Assembly (NCBI RefSeq): GCF_036898095.1
Contig: NC_090731.1
Location: 137,488,788-137,552,787 of the forward strand
Length of the DNA: 64,000 nucleotides
From: Palaemon carinicauda
Taxonomy: Eukaryota > Arthropoda > Malacostraca > Decapoda > Palaemonidae
Reading direction: 5' to 3'
The first letter of the stretch is position 1. Every line of letters starts with the position of its first letter. Made by a program: the position numbers and the translations under genes. A model generated the notes under the pieces. It was not told the DNA's origin. It saw only the letters and a program-made list of their open reading frames with translations, and made no database searches. Of the stretch, positions 23,188 through 35,990 are shown piece by piece.

Positions 23188-26100
23188 ATGTGGACATATC
23201 CAGGTCGTGAGGGCCGCCGCTGCAGTACCTTCATGTCGTCCGTAGAGACGGACCCCCACCCTTTGTGCTCGACTTGCCAGGGACATCAGTGCTCGCCGGA
23301 CAACACCTGTTCCGAATGTCGGGAGTGGCCTGCCTCCCAGTGGGAGAAGTTTGCGAGTAAGAAGAAGTAGTCTAAGCGCGAATCTTCGCTTTCTGGGTCT
23401 TCATCGAAATCGAAGAAATCGCAGGCTTCTGCTTCCTCTATGCCTGAATCTCTGCCCGAAGCTACTTCTCAACCAGGCCCTTCTGGGGCACGGCCGAGCA
23501 GTAGCGAAGGGCTTGTGACTCCAGGTCAACCCTGTGGGATAGGCGAAGGTGTCGGCTCCCCTAGTGAGTTGGCTCCTTCCTCTCCCCCAGGGAGCGCCTG
23601 TTCCTTTCCAGACCTTGTATCTTTATGGCCATTTTTGGGCGTCGATGGCCCCATTTCGAAGGAAGTTCTCCTCGAACTCTTCCGAAGGGGAGCAGAGAGA
23701 AGTCGGTCATCTCCTTCCTCTGCGGAGGTTGATTCTCCTTTTGTGGGCTCAGGCGCTGCTGCCCGTCAGTCAGACAGAGAGTCTGGTTCGGAGGCCAAGG
23801 AGTTAGCTAACCCACCAGGGGTGGTGGCAGGGCTCTCTCCAAGGCAAGCTTTCCCTTCGGGGGAACATCTCTTTCGTTCGCGAGAGAAGATTGCCTCTGT
23901 ACATCGGCAATCTCCTTACGCTTATGGTTCTCCTCCAGGGTCGGAACAAGAACCTTGTTATAAGCGACGTTCTCCTTCGAGGGAACTCTCCTCCCCTGCG
24001 GAGGATTTATCTGTAGACCTTGATCAGTCTCCCCCTTGGGCGAAGTCTGCTGAACGTTCCTCTCCGGAGGTTCGTAGAGTGGAGTGGCTCATAATTCCTC
24101 CACCCCGGACACTCCTCCCCGTGCCGTGAGGAGACGTCTTTTTGAACCTGTTGGTTCTCCTCACGTTGACCCCTTGGGGTCTCGTGATGATCACCCTTTG
24201 GACTGGCGTGATCGTGATCCTTCGGGCTCTCGTCATGTTGATCCTACGGGTTCTCATGACAGCAGGAGTCCTTCGAGACTCCGTCTTGCTGATCCTATGG
24301 GCTCACACGGCTTGAAACCTTCAGGTTTCAGTTAAGCTGAACCCTCGAGCTCTCGTAACGATGGTAACGTTGAGTCTTTGGTCTCTCATTCCATCAGTCA
24401 CGCTGACCCTTCGGGGTCTTGTGACAGAGGAACCTCGGTTCCTCGTTACGTTGACCCTACGGGGTCTCGTAACCTGAGTTACGCTGAACCCTTGGGCTCT
24501 CGTAGCTCTGTCATGCTAACAACTCAATGTTTCTTGACCGAGAAACTTCGGTTTCTCGTTGTGCTGATCCTTCGGGGTCTTGCAACACAGGCTACATTAG
24601 GCTTTTGGTCTCTCGTGCCCTTAGTCACGCTGACACTTCGGGGTTTTGTGACTGAGAAACCTCGGTTTCTTGTTGCGCTAACCCTTCGTGGTCTTGCAAC
24701 ACAGTTCACGCTGAATCTTTGGGTTCTCGTGATCGCAGTCATTTCTTATATGACAGAGTTTGCGGACTCTCGTTGTGTTGATTGTTCACGCTCACACAAC
24801 ACAGGCTATCGTGAATCTTTAGGTGAGCGTAGTAGTGAGTATACTGTACTCTCATTACACTGAGAGCTCTTTCGTGCGCACAACCAAGTTGGCGCGCACT
24901 ACCGGACAGGTGCGCATGGCTGATTTAGCACGCACGACCAATTTGGTGCGCACGAACAACCTTAAGCGCGCCATGCACGCGAAAAAGGTGTGCGCAATCA
25001 GCGCTATGCTGAAGGGCGCGCACAATCAGCGGCATGTTCAGGGGCACGCACGAGAATAATCTAGCATGCGCAGACAGCCTAGCGCGCGAGCGCGCAACCT
25101 TCTTGGCGTACACAATCAATATTGTGCCAAATCCTCAGGCAGTGAGGGGGTTCCTAGCCGCACGAACTATGATAAGGCGTGCAATCGTGATTCACGATCC
25201 TCTGTTGCTCCCTTCCCGGGAACATCCCAACCATGAGAAGGTTCTCGCGAATCAACAACCTCGCGAAACCAAACCCTCCGCAATTCGGCATCCCCGGACA
25301 AGATACAGTCTCCGTATTTGGCGGCAGGAGTTAACCTCCCTGCAAAGAGTGACTCCCATCAGTCTCTCAAGTCGCATAGGCTTTCACAGAGACAACAATC
25401 GCCCACAAGACTACGCCCAGATCCTATTCCTAAGGGTAGGCCTGTGCCAATCATGCCTGCCGGGAAGCCTCCCTCAGGCAAAAGGGTTGGGAAGGTTCCT
25501 AAACCCAGGGATCCGTAGCTTCCCAATGACTTCCCCCTTAGTTCCTCGGGAGCCCATGACCCCCGTGGCTTTGCACCTTATTCAATGTAATGCGCCAAGC
25601 CATTACAGGAGTCATTCCCCACTCCCAGTCCTTAGGTGACACGCCTAGGATCCCTTTGTCGCCTCCTCTCGTCTCAGGGGTCTCTCCTCCCTCCGATCCT
25701 AGGAGGAGTTCGGAGGATTCCGCGTATGCGGGCCGATCTGGCAAGGGGAAACGGCCATCCCCCCTCGCAAGAGACCTTGGGAGGAGAATAGGCAAGAACC
25801 TCAGGGGAGCCCCTGCAGTTCAAGACGCCATAGGCCAGACCCAAGGGGAAAAGGAAAAGGATTCGTCCTTCGCCTCCTAATGAGGATAGGGTGACTTGCT
25901 ACAGGGAATCCTTCCGTCCCCTATTAGTTGAGATAGTGTCTAAGGAGGCATGACCTGCGACTGGGCGGGACGCACTCCCTATGGCAGCGGACTCGCCAAC
26001 GGAGACCCCTAGTCCCTTATGGACAGAGGGCTTGAAGAGTGCCAGACAGAAGGCAGTGTCCCTGGCGACTGGGTCCACCACCTCTCTCCAATCCAACTCA

Positions 26101-26783
26101 TCCTCCAAGCTCCTACCTCCTCCATATGTGTTTCAGAGGAGGTACTACGAGATCCTCGTTGAATCTCTTCCAACGCTGCCTCTCGATCACTCCATAGAGG
26201 CACTTTCGAAGACACCCTTCGAGAAACTCACAGGACTTCCAATTTCCTTTTCGGCCTCCGAAATCCTTAACCAGGAGAAGGTGGCGAAGTACGCCATGCA
26301 GGCTAATTCGTGGCTTGACTTCTGATTGGAATCCTTAGGACAACTGATCCGGTCTAAGGACCTGTCTCGGGAGTCCTCCAGAAAACCTTCCTATTGTCTG
26401 GCACTCAGGCCATCGAGTTTCTCTCCCTCCAGGTAGTGAACCTTTGGGCCAACACTATTCTGAAGAGGAGGGATGCCGTCATAGGAAAGTTTCATTGACA
26501 TCTCCCTCAGGCCGAAGTAGCGAGACTGAGAAATGCATCTTTCGAGGGCAATTCCTTGTTTCACCCAGAGGATGTCGAACGGGTGGCAGAGAGGTGGAGG
26601 AAGTCCAGCCAAGACTCCCTCATCCAAAAGGCCTTATTAGCCAGGCCTTATCCCTCTCAGCCAAAGCAAAAATTACAGCCAAAACCACAACCGAAAGGGG
26701 CTAGAGACCCAAAACAACAGGGTCAAAAGGGTGCAAAGCAAGCCTTTCGCAACAAGAAGTCCTTTCGTGGAGGAAAGGGATAG
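23188..26783 (+). pseudogene. DIRS C ORF1, gag-like, multiple stops
   Basis: The protein starts MWTYPGREG and has the Cys-rich module HPLCSTCQGHQC...CSECREW. A Lys codon has become TAG at 23368-23370, and the same frame then runs open to 24129. The middle contains Asp-Pro-x-Gly-Ser-Arg-Asp repeats (24130-24800) and a GCGC-rich block (24870-25110). The conserved C-terminal region is recognisable at 25981-26325 (QRRYYEIL, SWLDF), where a Trp codon is now TGA (26323-26325), and at 26556-26783 (AERWRKSSQDSL then a Lys/Gln-rich basic tail). At least one further frameshift lies between these. Confidence 0.8.
24130..24800 (+). repeat. ~30-bp degenerate repeats coding Asp-Pro-x-Gly-Ser-Arg
   Basis: Boxes like CCTTCGGGGTCTCGTGAC recur about twenty times with spacing near 27-36 bp. 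The encoded unit is close to VDPTGSRD. Frame changes between blocks show that it no longer encodes one protein. The same repeat type is found in element B. Confidence 0.75.
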
Positions 26784-28470
26784 AGGGGATACGGCCAAGG
26801 CTGATCCCAATAGGCCAGGCAATCCTCCCATTTGCCCACCTGTGGGGGGATGCCTGCAAAGCTGCTGGCAGAGGTGGCTTCACCACAGGGCCGAACCCTC
26901 GACGGTCGAGGTGATTCGTTCAGGGTATCGCATCCCGTTCACGCTCTCTCTTCCTCCACTGACTCGAGTGTGGACTCCATTGAACTCCTGTGCAAAGGGA
27001 TCCGCACGGGAGTTTGCCCTCAGGGCAGAAGTCCAGACTATGTTGGAGAAGGGCGCTCTCCAGGAGGTCGTTGACAGGTCCCCAGGCTTTTACAGTCGAC
27101 TCTTTCTTGTGAAAAAGGCGTCTGGAGACTGGAGACCAGTCATCGACCTCTCAGCCCTGAACAGGTTTGTCGAACAGACAACGTTCAGGATGGAGATGGC
27201 CAACACTGTCAGACAAGCGATAAGACCACAGGACTTCATGTGCACTCTAGATCTAAAGGACGCATACCTCCAGATCGCAATTCATCTGTCTTCCAGGAAG
27301 TGTCTAAGATTCATGTTCAATTGGAAGCATTACCAGTTTGGGGTACTGTGTTTCGGGCTTTCCACAGCTCCCCAGGTCTTCACGAGGGTATTCGCCCTTG
27401 TGTCATCTTGGGCCCACAGAGTCGGCATCCGTCTCCTAAGATACTTGGACGACTGGCTGATTCTGGCAGACTTGGAAGCGGCCCTTCTCTGCCACCAAGA
27501 CGAGCTTCTAAGGTTTTACCAGGATCTGGGGATCATGGTAAACCTCGAGAAGTCTCATCTGCTTCCCTCTCAAGAACTGGTATACCTAGGCATGCGATTA
27601 GACACTTTAAGGCACAAAGCGTTCCCATCAGATGAAAGGATTCAGAGGCTGAGGGAGATAGCACAGGTCTTCCTCAGTCGGGAAGAGCTCCCGGTGCAGT
27701 ATTGGTTTCGCCTTCTCGGCCACCTCTCTTCCCTGACCCGACTGGTCCCCAACAGTCGCCTCAGGATGAGATCCCTCCAGTGGCGACTGAAATCCCAGTG
27801 GAACCAGCACACCGATTCCCGGGATCACTTAGTCCACATAGGACTAGAGGAACTGTCGGACCTCAGGTGGTGGTTGGCGGAGCCAAACCTCTGCAAAGGG
27901 GTTGATCTTCTCGTCTCTCCCCCGGAATTGATGCTCTATTCGGATGCATCAAAAGAAGGGTGGGGGGCTCACGTGCTGCACCATTACATCTCTGGCCAAT
28001 GGTCCGAATCAGAAAGGTACCAGCACATAAATCTCTTAGAGATGAGGGCAGCCTTTCTGGTCCTCAAAGAGTTACACCAGGTCCTGGCAGAGCACTCCGA
28101 CGTGTTGATGAGCGACAACACTACAGTAGTAGCTTATCTGAGCAAACAGGGCGGTACCTTTTCGCAGCAGCTGTGCCATATGGCAGTAGAGATACTCAGA
28201 TGGGCAGAAGATAACTCGGTGACTCTATCAGCTCGCTTCATTCCGGGCAAGCAGAATGTGCTATCGGACAAGCTGAGCAGAGCGACTCAGATAGTTGGCA
28301 CTGAGTGGTCTTTGAATCCTCTGATAGCCAACAAAGTCCTGACTTTGTGGGGTTCCCCGACTGTGGATCTGTTTGCAACAGCCCTGAATTTCAGACTCGC
28401 GTTGTACTGCTCCCCAGTCCCGGACCCCCCCAAGTTCTTTGGCAAGATGCTTTCCAACAACGGTGAATAA
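26731..28470 (+). CDS. DIRS C ORF2, reverse transcriptase-RNase H, frameshifted near its end
   Basis: A 579-codon frame. RT boxes are WRPVIDLSALN, LDLKDAYLQIA (one Phe to Leu change against A), CFGLSTAPQVF and YLDDW (27442-27453, residues ~238-241). The RNase H acidic positions are kept: YSDASKEGWG, LLEMRAA, MSDNTTV and LSDKLSR. Its frame is +1 relative to ORF1, as in A and E. At a seven-C run (28424-28430) the sequence gains a net two bases relative to A and runs to an early stop. Unlike A and D it keeps the Tyr codon before the PPF box, now out of frame. RT and RNase H could still be functional; the tail is lost. Confidence 0.88.
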   Translation: MQSKPFATRSPFVEERDRGDTAKADPNRPGNPPICPPVGGCLQSCWQRWLHHRAEPSTVEVIRSGYRIPFTLSLPPLTRVWTPLNSCAKGSAREFALRAEVQTMLEKGALQEVVDRSPGFYSRLFLVKKASGDWRPVIDLSALNRFVEQTTFRMEMANTVRQAIRPQDFMCTLDLKDAYLQIAIHLSSRKCLRFMFNWKHYQFGVLCFGLSTAPQVFTRVFALVSSWAHRVGIRLLRYLDDWLILADLEAALLCHQDELLRFYQDLGIMVNLEKSHLLPSQELVYLGMRLDTLRHKAFPSDERIQRLREIAQVFLSREELPVQYWFRLLGHLSSLTRLVPNSRLRMRSLQWRLKSQWNQHTDSRDHLVHIGLEELSDLRWWLAEPNLCKGVDLLVSPPELMLYSDASKEGWGAHVLHHYISGQWSESERYQHINLLEMRAAFLVLKELHQVLAEHSDVLMSDNTTVVAYLSKQGGTFSQQLCHMAVEILRWAEDNSVTLSARFIPGKQNVLSDKLSRATQIVGTEWSLNPLIANKVLTLWGSPTVDLFATALNFRLALYCSPVPDPPKFFGKMLSNNGE

Positions 28471-29712
28471 ACCTGGTCGCTTACGCGTTTCCCCCGTTCT
28501 GTCTGATGAAAAAAGTCCTCAACCAGGTACGAGCAAGCAACAACTTGTAAATGACCCTCATAGCTCCGCTATGGCATCACGCAGAATTGTTCCCAGACCT
28601 TCTGCATCTCCTCATGGAGATCCCGAGGGAGCTCCCCCCACAACACGACCTCCTCAAACAACCACATGCCAATATCTTCCACAAAGCCGTAGTTTCGCTT
28701 CAACTTCACGCCTGGAGACTATCCAGCACCTCCTCACACTGAGAGGCTTTTCGCAACCGGTTGTGAAAAGAATGGCTGGACACCTCAGGAGATATACAGT
28801 GGCAGTCTACCATGCGAAGTGGTCAGTTTTCTGTGGTTGGTGTCGTGGAAGGGGTATCTCTCCCCTCGATACCTCTGTTCCAACTATAGTGGAGTTTCTT
28901 GTATACCTTCGGAAAGAAATGCTTCTCTCGGTCTCAGCAGTCAAAGGCTACAGCTCAGCCTTGAGTCTCACCTCTAGACTGAAAGGAGTCTTCATTTCCT
29001 CCTCGTTGAAACTTTCTTTGCTCATACGTAGTTACGAGCTTACTTGTCCCCAGGCAGAGCTAAGACCTCCCCCTTGGAACGTGGTTTGGGTCCTCAAGTC
29101 CCTCAAGGGCTTCCCCTATGAACTATTACGCCAGGCCTCCGATCGCCACCTCACATGGAAGACGGTGTTCCTGCTTGCTCTGGAGTCGGCCAAGGGAGTC
29201 AGCAAAATTCATGGTCTATCTGCTGATGTCTCCCACTCTAGGAGATGGGGGGAAGTAATCCTCAACTACGTCCCTGAGTTCGTGGCTAAGACTCAAAATC
29301 CGGGTGTGCCGGACTCCAGGTTCGGCCCATTTCGGATAGAGAGTCTTCGTTCTTTAACCGAAGATCCAGACCAACTGTTACTATGTCCAGTAAGGAGTCT
29401 GAGGTGTTACTTAAAAAGAACAACAAAAGCTCGCCCCCATGTGCAATCACTTTTTATTAGCACAGGGAAGGTCAAGAGGAGGGTCACAAGAAATAATATT
29501 TCCTCTTGGATAAGGAAAATAATTGAATACGCTCACAATCCAGACCCTCCTCTGTGCAACGTCTCTGGCGTTCAAGAAAATTTTTTTCTGTGGCACAGGT
29601 AATGCAAGCAAGCGTGTGGAAGCGCCAAACGACCTTCACAGCCCACTACCTGAAACACGTAACCCACAGGAGCATGGAAACCTTTTCCATTGGTCCTGTG
29701 GTAGCCGCATAA
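28439..29712 (+). pseudogene. DIRS C tyrosine recombinase, catalytic HxxR box deleted
   Basis: Open to 29602 with the core-binding domain and first catalytic Arg region, though KRVSELHGL of A reads KGVSKIHGL here, so that Arg is changed to Gly. At about 29551-29560 roughly 36 bp present in A, D and E are missing, which removes the His-x-x-Arg motif and shifts the frame. The Tyr-containing AHYLKHVTHRS box remains downstream to the final stop at 29712. Two catalytic positions are lost, so this recombinase should be inactive. Confidence 0.85.
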
Positions 29713-30199
29713 CAAATGCCTCAAGCTCCTTGGTGGACAAGTAGCAGAGGGTTGAGGGCTTAGGTTACCCAGGTTAGTCTAGGGTGAATAAAAAGAATGT
29801 CTGGCTCCCTTATTTCTTTCACCTTCTCCCCCCCCCCCCCCCAGGGAAACGGCTCCGCAAGACCGCAGCATAGCTGACCTCACCCCTCTGCAGGTAAGGT
29901 TCATTTCCCTTGTACATCCTAAGTATTAACAAATACTTTGTTACATCACCAATACCTCTTGAGGGAGGGTATTGGATATGTCTTAGAACTCATACTTATC
30001 TTCGAGTTCCTACGTAAAGACAAGCCACTAGTTTCTCTCACACAAGCTTCGACAGGCTGCTATCATGTGATACCTTGTAACTACTTTGATTTTAGTGAGG
30101 GTAGGGTTCCTACTAATTAGATAAAAAATCAATTAGAGAGAACCTCAGGTCATAACCAAGGCCAGTTGGTGGGACTGAATCCCTCCTAAGAGTAAGTCA

Positions 30200-30299
30200 C
30201 CCTATAAATAGCTAAAGGTTTGTATCTTTGTCAGAACAAATAACAAATTTGGAAACAATTTGTATTTTTCATAACATACAAACCTAGAGCTATTTATAC
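30200..30299. repeat. ICR of DIRS C
   Basis: The left half ends TCAGAACAAAT and complements 22884-22924. The right half starts AACAAATTTGGAAACAATTT and complements the end at 30480-30540. Confidence 0.88.
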
Positions 30300-30899
30300 A
30301 AATTGGCATGCCATCCCCTAGAAGTCCTGCCAGAAAGCAAAAGTTGTTACTCAACCAACAGGTGTGAGTGAGTGGGGTAGCCGGTCTACCCCACCCCCCT
30401 TCCGCTAACTAGCGGATGGGGGTAGTTATCCCTCACTAAAATTGTCTAGGCTAGTTTTCAGCATTGCCAAAAGTAATACCCTATAAATAGCTCCAGGTTT
30501 TTATGTTAGGAAAAATACAAATTGTTTCCAAATTTGTTATTTTAAATTCTCTAGTAAATTATTATGCATCAGATCTTTTTCCTTAAATTCATTTGTTCCA
30601 TAACTGGAATACAAACCACGCTATTTAATAGGGGTATTACTTTCGGTGTTGCTGAAATGACGAGCCATTAATTTTTTTAAGAGGGTTAACTACCCACACC
30701 ACTAGTTAGTGGGGGCTAGGGAGGGTAGCTTGCTACAGCTCCCCCTCACACACCTGTGTTTGAGCTCACTTTGCTTTCGGCTCGGATGGTGAACGGACGT
30801 TGCAGTTCTTGATCCTCGCCGAATATTGGCAGCCATTAATGACTTTTGTTTTTTCTTTTCTCTTAGTCTGTGTGTGTGTGAAGTTGACTTCTGTGACCT

Positions 30900-33800
30900 T
30901 CTCCATCTGCCCTTGTGGGACATATATGTCGGCGGTGGAGACTAATCCTCACACCCTTTGTCCTGCCTGCAGAGGTCAACGGTGTGATAGTGTTAATAAG
31001 TGTAGTGAGTGTAGGGATTGGTCTTCCTCCCAGTGGGAGAGGTTTGCATGACGGCGGAAGAAGAAGTCCAAGCGGGATATTTCTCCTTCAAAGGTTTCTT
31101 TGAAGAAAGAAAAACCCAAGGCCTCTTCTTCCGTCGCCCAACTCTCCTCCGAAGCTCCTACTCGTTCGGTGTCTTACGAGAGACCATCGAGTAATTGCGT
31201 GGACCAAGTTATTATTGGCCAACCCCGGGTCTCGAGAGATGATGTTGCTTCCCCTAGCGAAGCAGCCCCACCTCTCCCCCTGGGTGAGGCCTTGTCACTA
31301 ACTCCCCTCTTACAGATATAGTCTTCCTTGGGGCTTACGGGTCCGCCCTCCAAGGAAGCCTTGCTGCAGTTCATCCGCATGGGTGCTTCTGTTAAGCAAT
31401 CATCGTCGCTGTCAGAGCTAGATCCCCTGGCCCTTGTCGACGTTGTTGTGTCAGAGGTGTCTCATGCAGTTTCATCCATCTCCTCTGCCACTCAAGACTC
31501 TACAGCGGTTGCTGCTGACTTAGTTTCCCATGTTCCTGGTCATCCTCCGAGGGGGAAATTTAAGTTCAACGTCTGTCTCTCCTGCAAGTGTTTCTCTCCC
31601 TCGGGGGAGTTCACTTATAGAGACTCCACTTCGGAGGACTGCTGCGGCGCTCGGTGAGCTTGCTGATCCAACGGTCCCCAGAGGGGGCATCCGTCGGAAC
31701 CTTAGAGGTCTCCTTTCACCAGCGAGGAAGAGGCGCCTCTTTGGTTCATCGTCGTCACTGCAGTCCCCTGCAGAGGAGTCTCCGCTGTATTCAGACCTTC
31801 TTACATCGACCATCACTGCACCTGCAACCAGTTTTGTGACTTCGGTCCTGGACCTCTCTGCCGATCGTTCGTGATCCCCTTCGGTGGATGGTCGCCCTTA
31901 CAAAGAGCACGCCGACCATCCATCCCCCAGACCTGCCAACCTACCATCACCATTCCTGTCACCGGTAGAGCCCACTGTAGCTCGACCAAAGTGCGCAGCT
32001 GCACGCCATTACTCTGCAGCTCGTCATCTGTCAGACCTTCAGCGCTCACCAGCAGCTCATCACTCTACAGCCCTTCGGCGCGTCCCTTCACCTGCTCGCC
32101 CTCACAGAAGGCAGGAGTCTCATGCACTTGCGCGCCAACGTTCGCCTGCACGTTAGCGCTCTCCTGCGCGCCACGTGCCCACGTTCGCCTGCGCGCGCCA
32201 CGTGCCCACGTTCGCCTGCGCGCCCTACGCGCACACGCCCAGGGTCGCCCATGCGCCAGCGCACCACAGCGCTCTTGTGCTCTCCTGCTCGCCCATGATC
32301 TCCTGCGCGCCAGCACCCTCCTGCGCCCACGATCTCTTACGCACCAACGCTCACCTACGCGCCAGCGCTCTCCTACGCACTCTGTGCATCATTCATCGCC
32401 CGCGCGCCAACAAATGCCTGCATGCCATCATTCTCCGGCACACAACACTGTAGGTGAGACAGCAATCACATTGCAGTCCTCACTTACGCGCTAACTCTCA
32501 CCAGCGCGCCGGCGCTCTCCTGAACATTCGCGCTCACTTGCGTGCCAACTATTCTCCCCCGCGCGAGCTCGCGCACCAACAAGCACGGGCGCAGGATCTA
32601 CACCCGGCAAGGTCGCCATAGCCTCATTCCCCTCCCCGCAAAATGCATACCAGCGCGCACTGAGGGAGAAGGGAAACAAAAACAAGCAGAGGGGTTCAGG
32701 ATCCCTAAACGACCATCTAAATCAGACCCATCTATTACAGTAACTCCTCGTAGGGAACTTTCGGTCCCTTTCCCTTCAGGGGGATCTGTCTTACAGTGCA
32801 TCCGTCAGTCAGCATCCTTGGTTCAGTGCCTTAGTCAGAGCCATAACACAGGCTTTCAAGCCAGTCCTGTCTGATCGCTCATCAGAGCAACCTATAGCTC
32901 TAGATTTAAGACACGGAACCATGGCTTCCTCTACCCCTTTGAAGAGGAAAAGGGGAGTTTCTGATGCGGTCACTTCCCCAAGGGCGAAGCTGACTTTGTG
33001 CAGACCATCAAGACAAGTTCCTCCAGTTTCTCAGAGAGACTCTCCCTCCCTGTCGGACGAAGACCTTCCGTCACCAAGGGAACCACGCGAGGAGAGACAC
33101 TCTCCATCGCACCAATGGAGGAAACCTCTCTCCACGCGGAGAGTTCCCCGCAATCTGAGACCAGGAGGGACATGACACACAGGTCTTCGATGTTGGAGTC
33201 TTATCTCCTTCCTTGGGAGGAGTCCAAAGACTCCAAAACTCTGCCAAAGTCCTCCACTAGGGCTAGAACGAAGACAGCCAGCCACTCAGGGAATGTCCAC
33301 GACTCACCCTAAGAAGAGCTCTTGGGGACAGAAGGAGACTTCGCTGCCAGTCCCACATCAGGAGGAGACCAACAAGAATCAGAGCATGCATTCTGGCAGG
33401 TTCTGACTCTAATGAGGGTTCTCAATGGGTTTTCCGATCCGGAGATACCCCCCTCGAGAGGGCAAAGACATGGTCTTAGACCGCGTCTTTGGTACTCAGA
33501 AACCCTCAAAGACCAGTGCAGCCCTACACTGGTCTCAAGGGGTGAAGAGTACCAGGGACAAGATCTCCCAAAAGCTCTCCGAGGTTGCCTCCTCCAACCG
33601 TGCCGGCGCTACGAACAAGCTCCTCCCACCTCCTCGCGTACAGCAAAGGAGGTACTTTGAGATTCTGGAGGAACCCAGTTCAGCTCTTCCTCTTCACCAC
33701 TCTCTGGAAGAGCTAACCAGGGGAGTCCCTCTTGAGAGACTCTCCTGCCGGCAGGTCTCGTTCTCGGCAACCGAGATCATTAACCAGGAAAAGGTCACCA

Positions 33801-34342
33801 AATATGCGATGCAAGCTACTTCGTGGCTGGACATCTGGTTAGAGACCTTAGGTATCCTGATACGATCCGAGGATTTTTCCAAGGATCGTGCCCGGAAAGC
33901 TATGGAGACCTTCTTACTCTCAGGCACACGCACGACCAAGTTTCTTACCCACCAAGTCTCGAACTTGTGGGCAAACACCATCTTGAAACGTCGAGATGCA
34001 TTGTCTGAGAGGTTCCACTAACAGATCCCAAGCGTCGAGATAAATAGGCTCAGACATTCCTCCCTAGAGGGGTCCCATTTGTTTGAGCCTTAGGACGTGG
34101 AACTTGCTGCTGAAAGGTGGAGGAAGTCTCATCGAGACTCCCTCCTCCATAGGGCTTTAACAACTAAGCTCTGTAAACCTCCAGCACTCCAGCAGTCCCG
34201 TCCAAGCAAGACTGCGACGACAACGAAAACAACAGCGAAGACAATTGTGTCTAAGCCCTTTCTTGTCAAGGACAGGAAAGGCAAAAAGTCCTCCAGGGCA
34301 GGAAAGAATCCTAGAGGGAGCCGCCGAGGCCACAAACGCTAG
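30900..34342 (+). pseudogene. DIRS D ORF1, gag-like, broken
   Basis: The Cys-rich module (HTLCPACRGQRC...CSECRDW) lies at 30950-31020, but the usual start codon region is deleted and a TGA follows at 31049. An Arg/Ser/Pro low-complexity block (32040-32620) includes a 27-bp exact duplication near 32164-32217. The C-terminal region 33425-34021 is open (QRRYFEIL, TSWLDIWLE, ILKRRDAL) and then stopped; the AERWRKS box and basic tail follow at 34097-34342. Confidence 0.78.
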
Positions 34343-34349
34343 GATAGGC

Positions 34350-35990
34350 ACTCTCCCTGCGTTTCCACCAGTCGGGGATGCCTACAAAGTTGCACAGACA
34401 GGTGGAAGCAACTCGGGGCCGATTCCTGGACAATCTCCGTGATGCGTCTAGGATATCACGTCCCGTTCGTAACATTTCTACCTCTCCTTACCAGGAATCC
34501 AGTGTCATTAGACTCCCTTGCCATGGGATTGGCAAGGGGGCAAACCCTTTGGAGGAGAAATCCAGACCCTGCTGAAGAAGGGCGCTCTCCAAGAGGTCCT
34601 CGACGGGTCCCTAGTCTTCTTCAGTCGACTTTCTTGCAAGAAAGGCATCTGGAGGCTGGAGACCAGTCATCGACCTCTCAGCCCTGAACAAGTTTGTCAA
34701 ACAAACTCCGTTCAGCATGGAGACGGCAGACACGGTCAGACTAGCAGTAAGACCTCAAGACTTCATGTGAACACTGGACCTAAAGGACGCGTACTTCCAG
34801 ATCCCAGTCCATCCGAGATTCAGCCTTTTTAACAGAAAATACCAGTTCAAGGTTCTTTGCTTCGGTCTTTCCACAGCACCACAACTTTTCACCAGAGTGT
34901 TTGCCCTAGTGTCATCTTGGGCACACAGGATTGGCATCCGTCTCCTCCATTATCTGGACGACTGGCTAATCCTAGCAGACTCAGTGTCAACCCTTCTTTA
35001 ACACCGTGACAAACTTCTGAGACTTTGCCATGATCTGGGGCTCATGGTAAATCTCGAGAAGTCTTCTCTGCTTCCTACACAGAGACTGGTATACTTAGGC
35101 ATGATCATAGACACCAATCTCCACAAAGCCTTCCCATGAGACAACAGGATAACAAGGCTGAGAAAGGTCGCAAGACCTTTTCTCAGACGAGAAAAACTTC
35201 CAGCCCAATCGTGGTTACGTCTCCTCGGTCACCTTTCATCGTTGGCCCGTCTAGTTCCCAATGCTCGCCTCAGGATGAGATCCCTCCAGTGGCAATGTAA
35301 CCCCTGGGGGAATGAAGCTACCGACTCCCCGGACATCTGGATCCCCATGGGATCAGCGGAACTGACAGACCTCCAGTGGTGGGTGACAGTCGAGAATATA
35401 CGAAAGGGAGTGGACCTTCTCGTCCTCCCCCGGATTTGATGCTTTTCTCAGACGCTTCAAAAAAAGGATGGGGGCCCCACGTGCTGCACCACACGACCTC
35501 AGGCCTCTGGTCAGAGTCAGAAAAGTACCTCCACATTAATCTCCTAGAGATGAAGGCCGTCTTTCTGGCCCTTCAACAGTTCCAACAGTTCCTGGCAGGC
35601 CACTCAGTGATGGTGATGAACGACAACACCATAGTAGTGACTTACATCAACAAGCAAGGAGGTACTTTTTTGCAGTACAGTAACTATCCCATCTAGCAGT
35701 AGAGATAATGAAATGGGCCGAAATCCACTCGATACCACTATCGGCACACTTCATTCCAGGCAAAAGGAATGTGCTTGCCAACAACCTGAGCAGAGCATCT
35801 CAGATAGTGAGTACCGAATGGTCTTTGGATCATCTAGTAGCCAAAAAAGTCCTGACTTTGTGAGGTTCTGTTGACCTCTTCGAAACGGCCCTGAACTTCA
35901 GGCTCCCGCTGTATTGTTCCCCAGTCCCCTACCCCAAGGCTCTCTGGCAAGATGCTTTCCAATAACGGTGGGACAACATCGGCGTTTAAG
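34350..35990 (+). pseudogene. DIRS D reverse transcriptase-RNase H, broken
   Basis: RT boxes are scattered over three frames: PFSMETADTVR, LDLKDAYFQIP near 34780, and YLDDWLILADS at 34951-34962 onward. RNase H FSDASKKGWG is near 35450, with LLEMKAV and MNDNTIV after it (the Ser-Asp of A is Asn-Asp). Many stops, including TGA inside the LDLKDAY region (34768-34770). The conserved frame ends at TAA 35987-35989, the same codon position as in A. Confidence 0.82.

Larger units (their letters stand above)
22884..30540 (+). mobile_element. DIRS1-like element C (7.7 kb), defective
   Basis: The left end (TTTGTTCCGACAGAGGTACA) and left repeat 22884-23060 complement 30330-30540. The ICR lies at 30200-30299. 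It carries ORF1 with stops, ORF2 open over RT and RNase H, and a recombinase missing its His-x-x-Arg box. The terminal repeats are more diverged from each other than in A. Element D begins only 51 bp after its right end. Confidence 0.9.
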
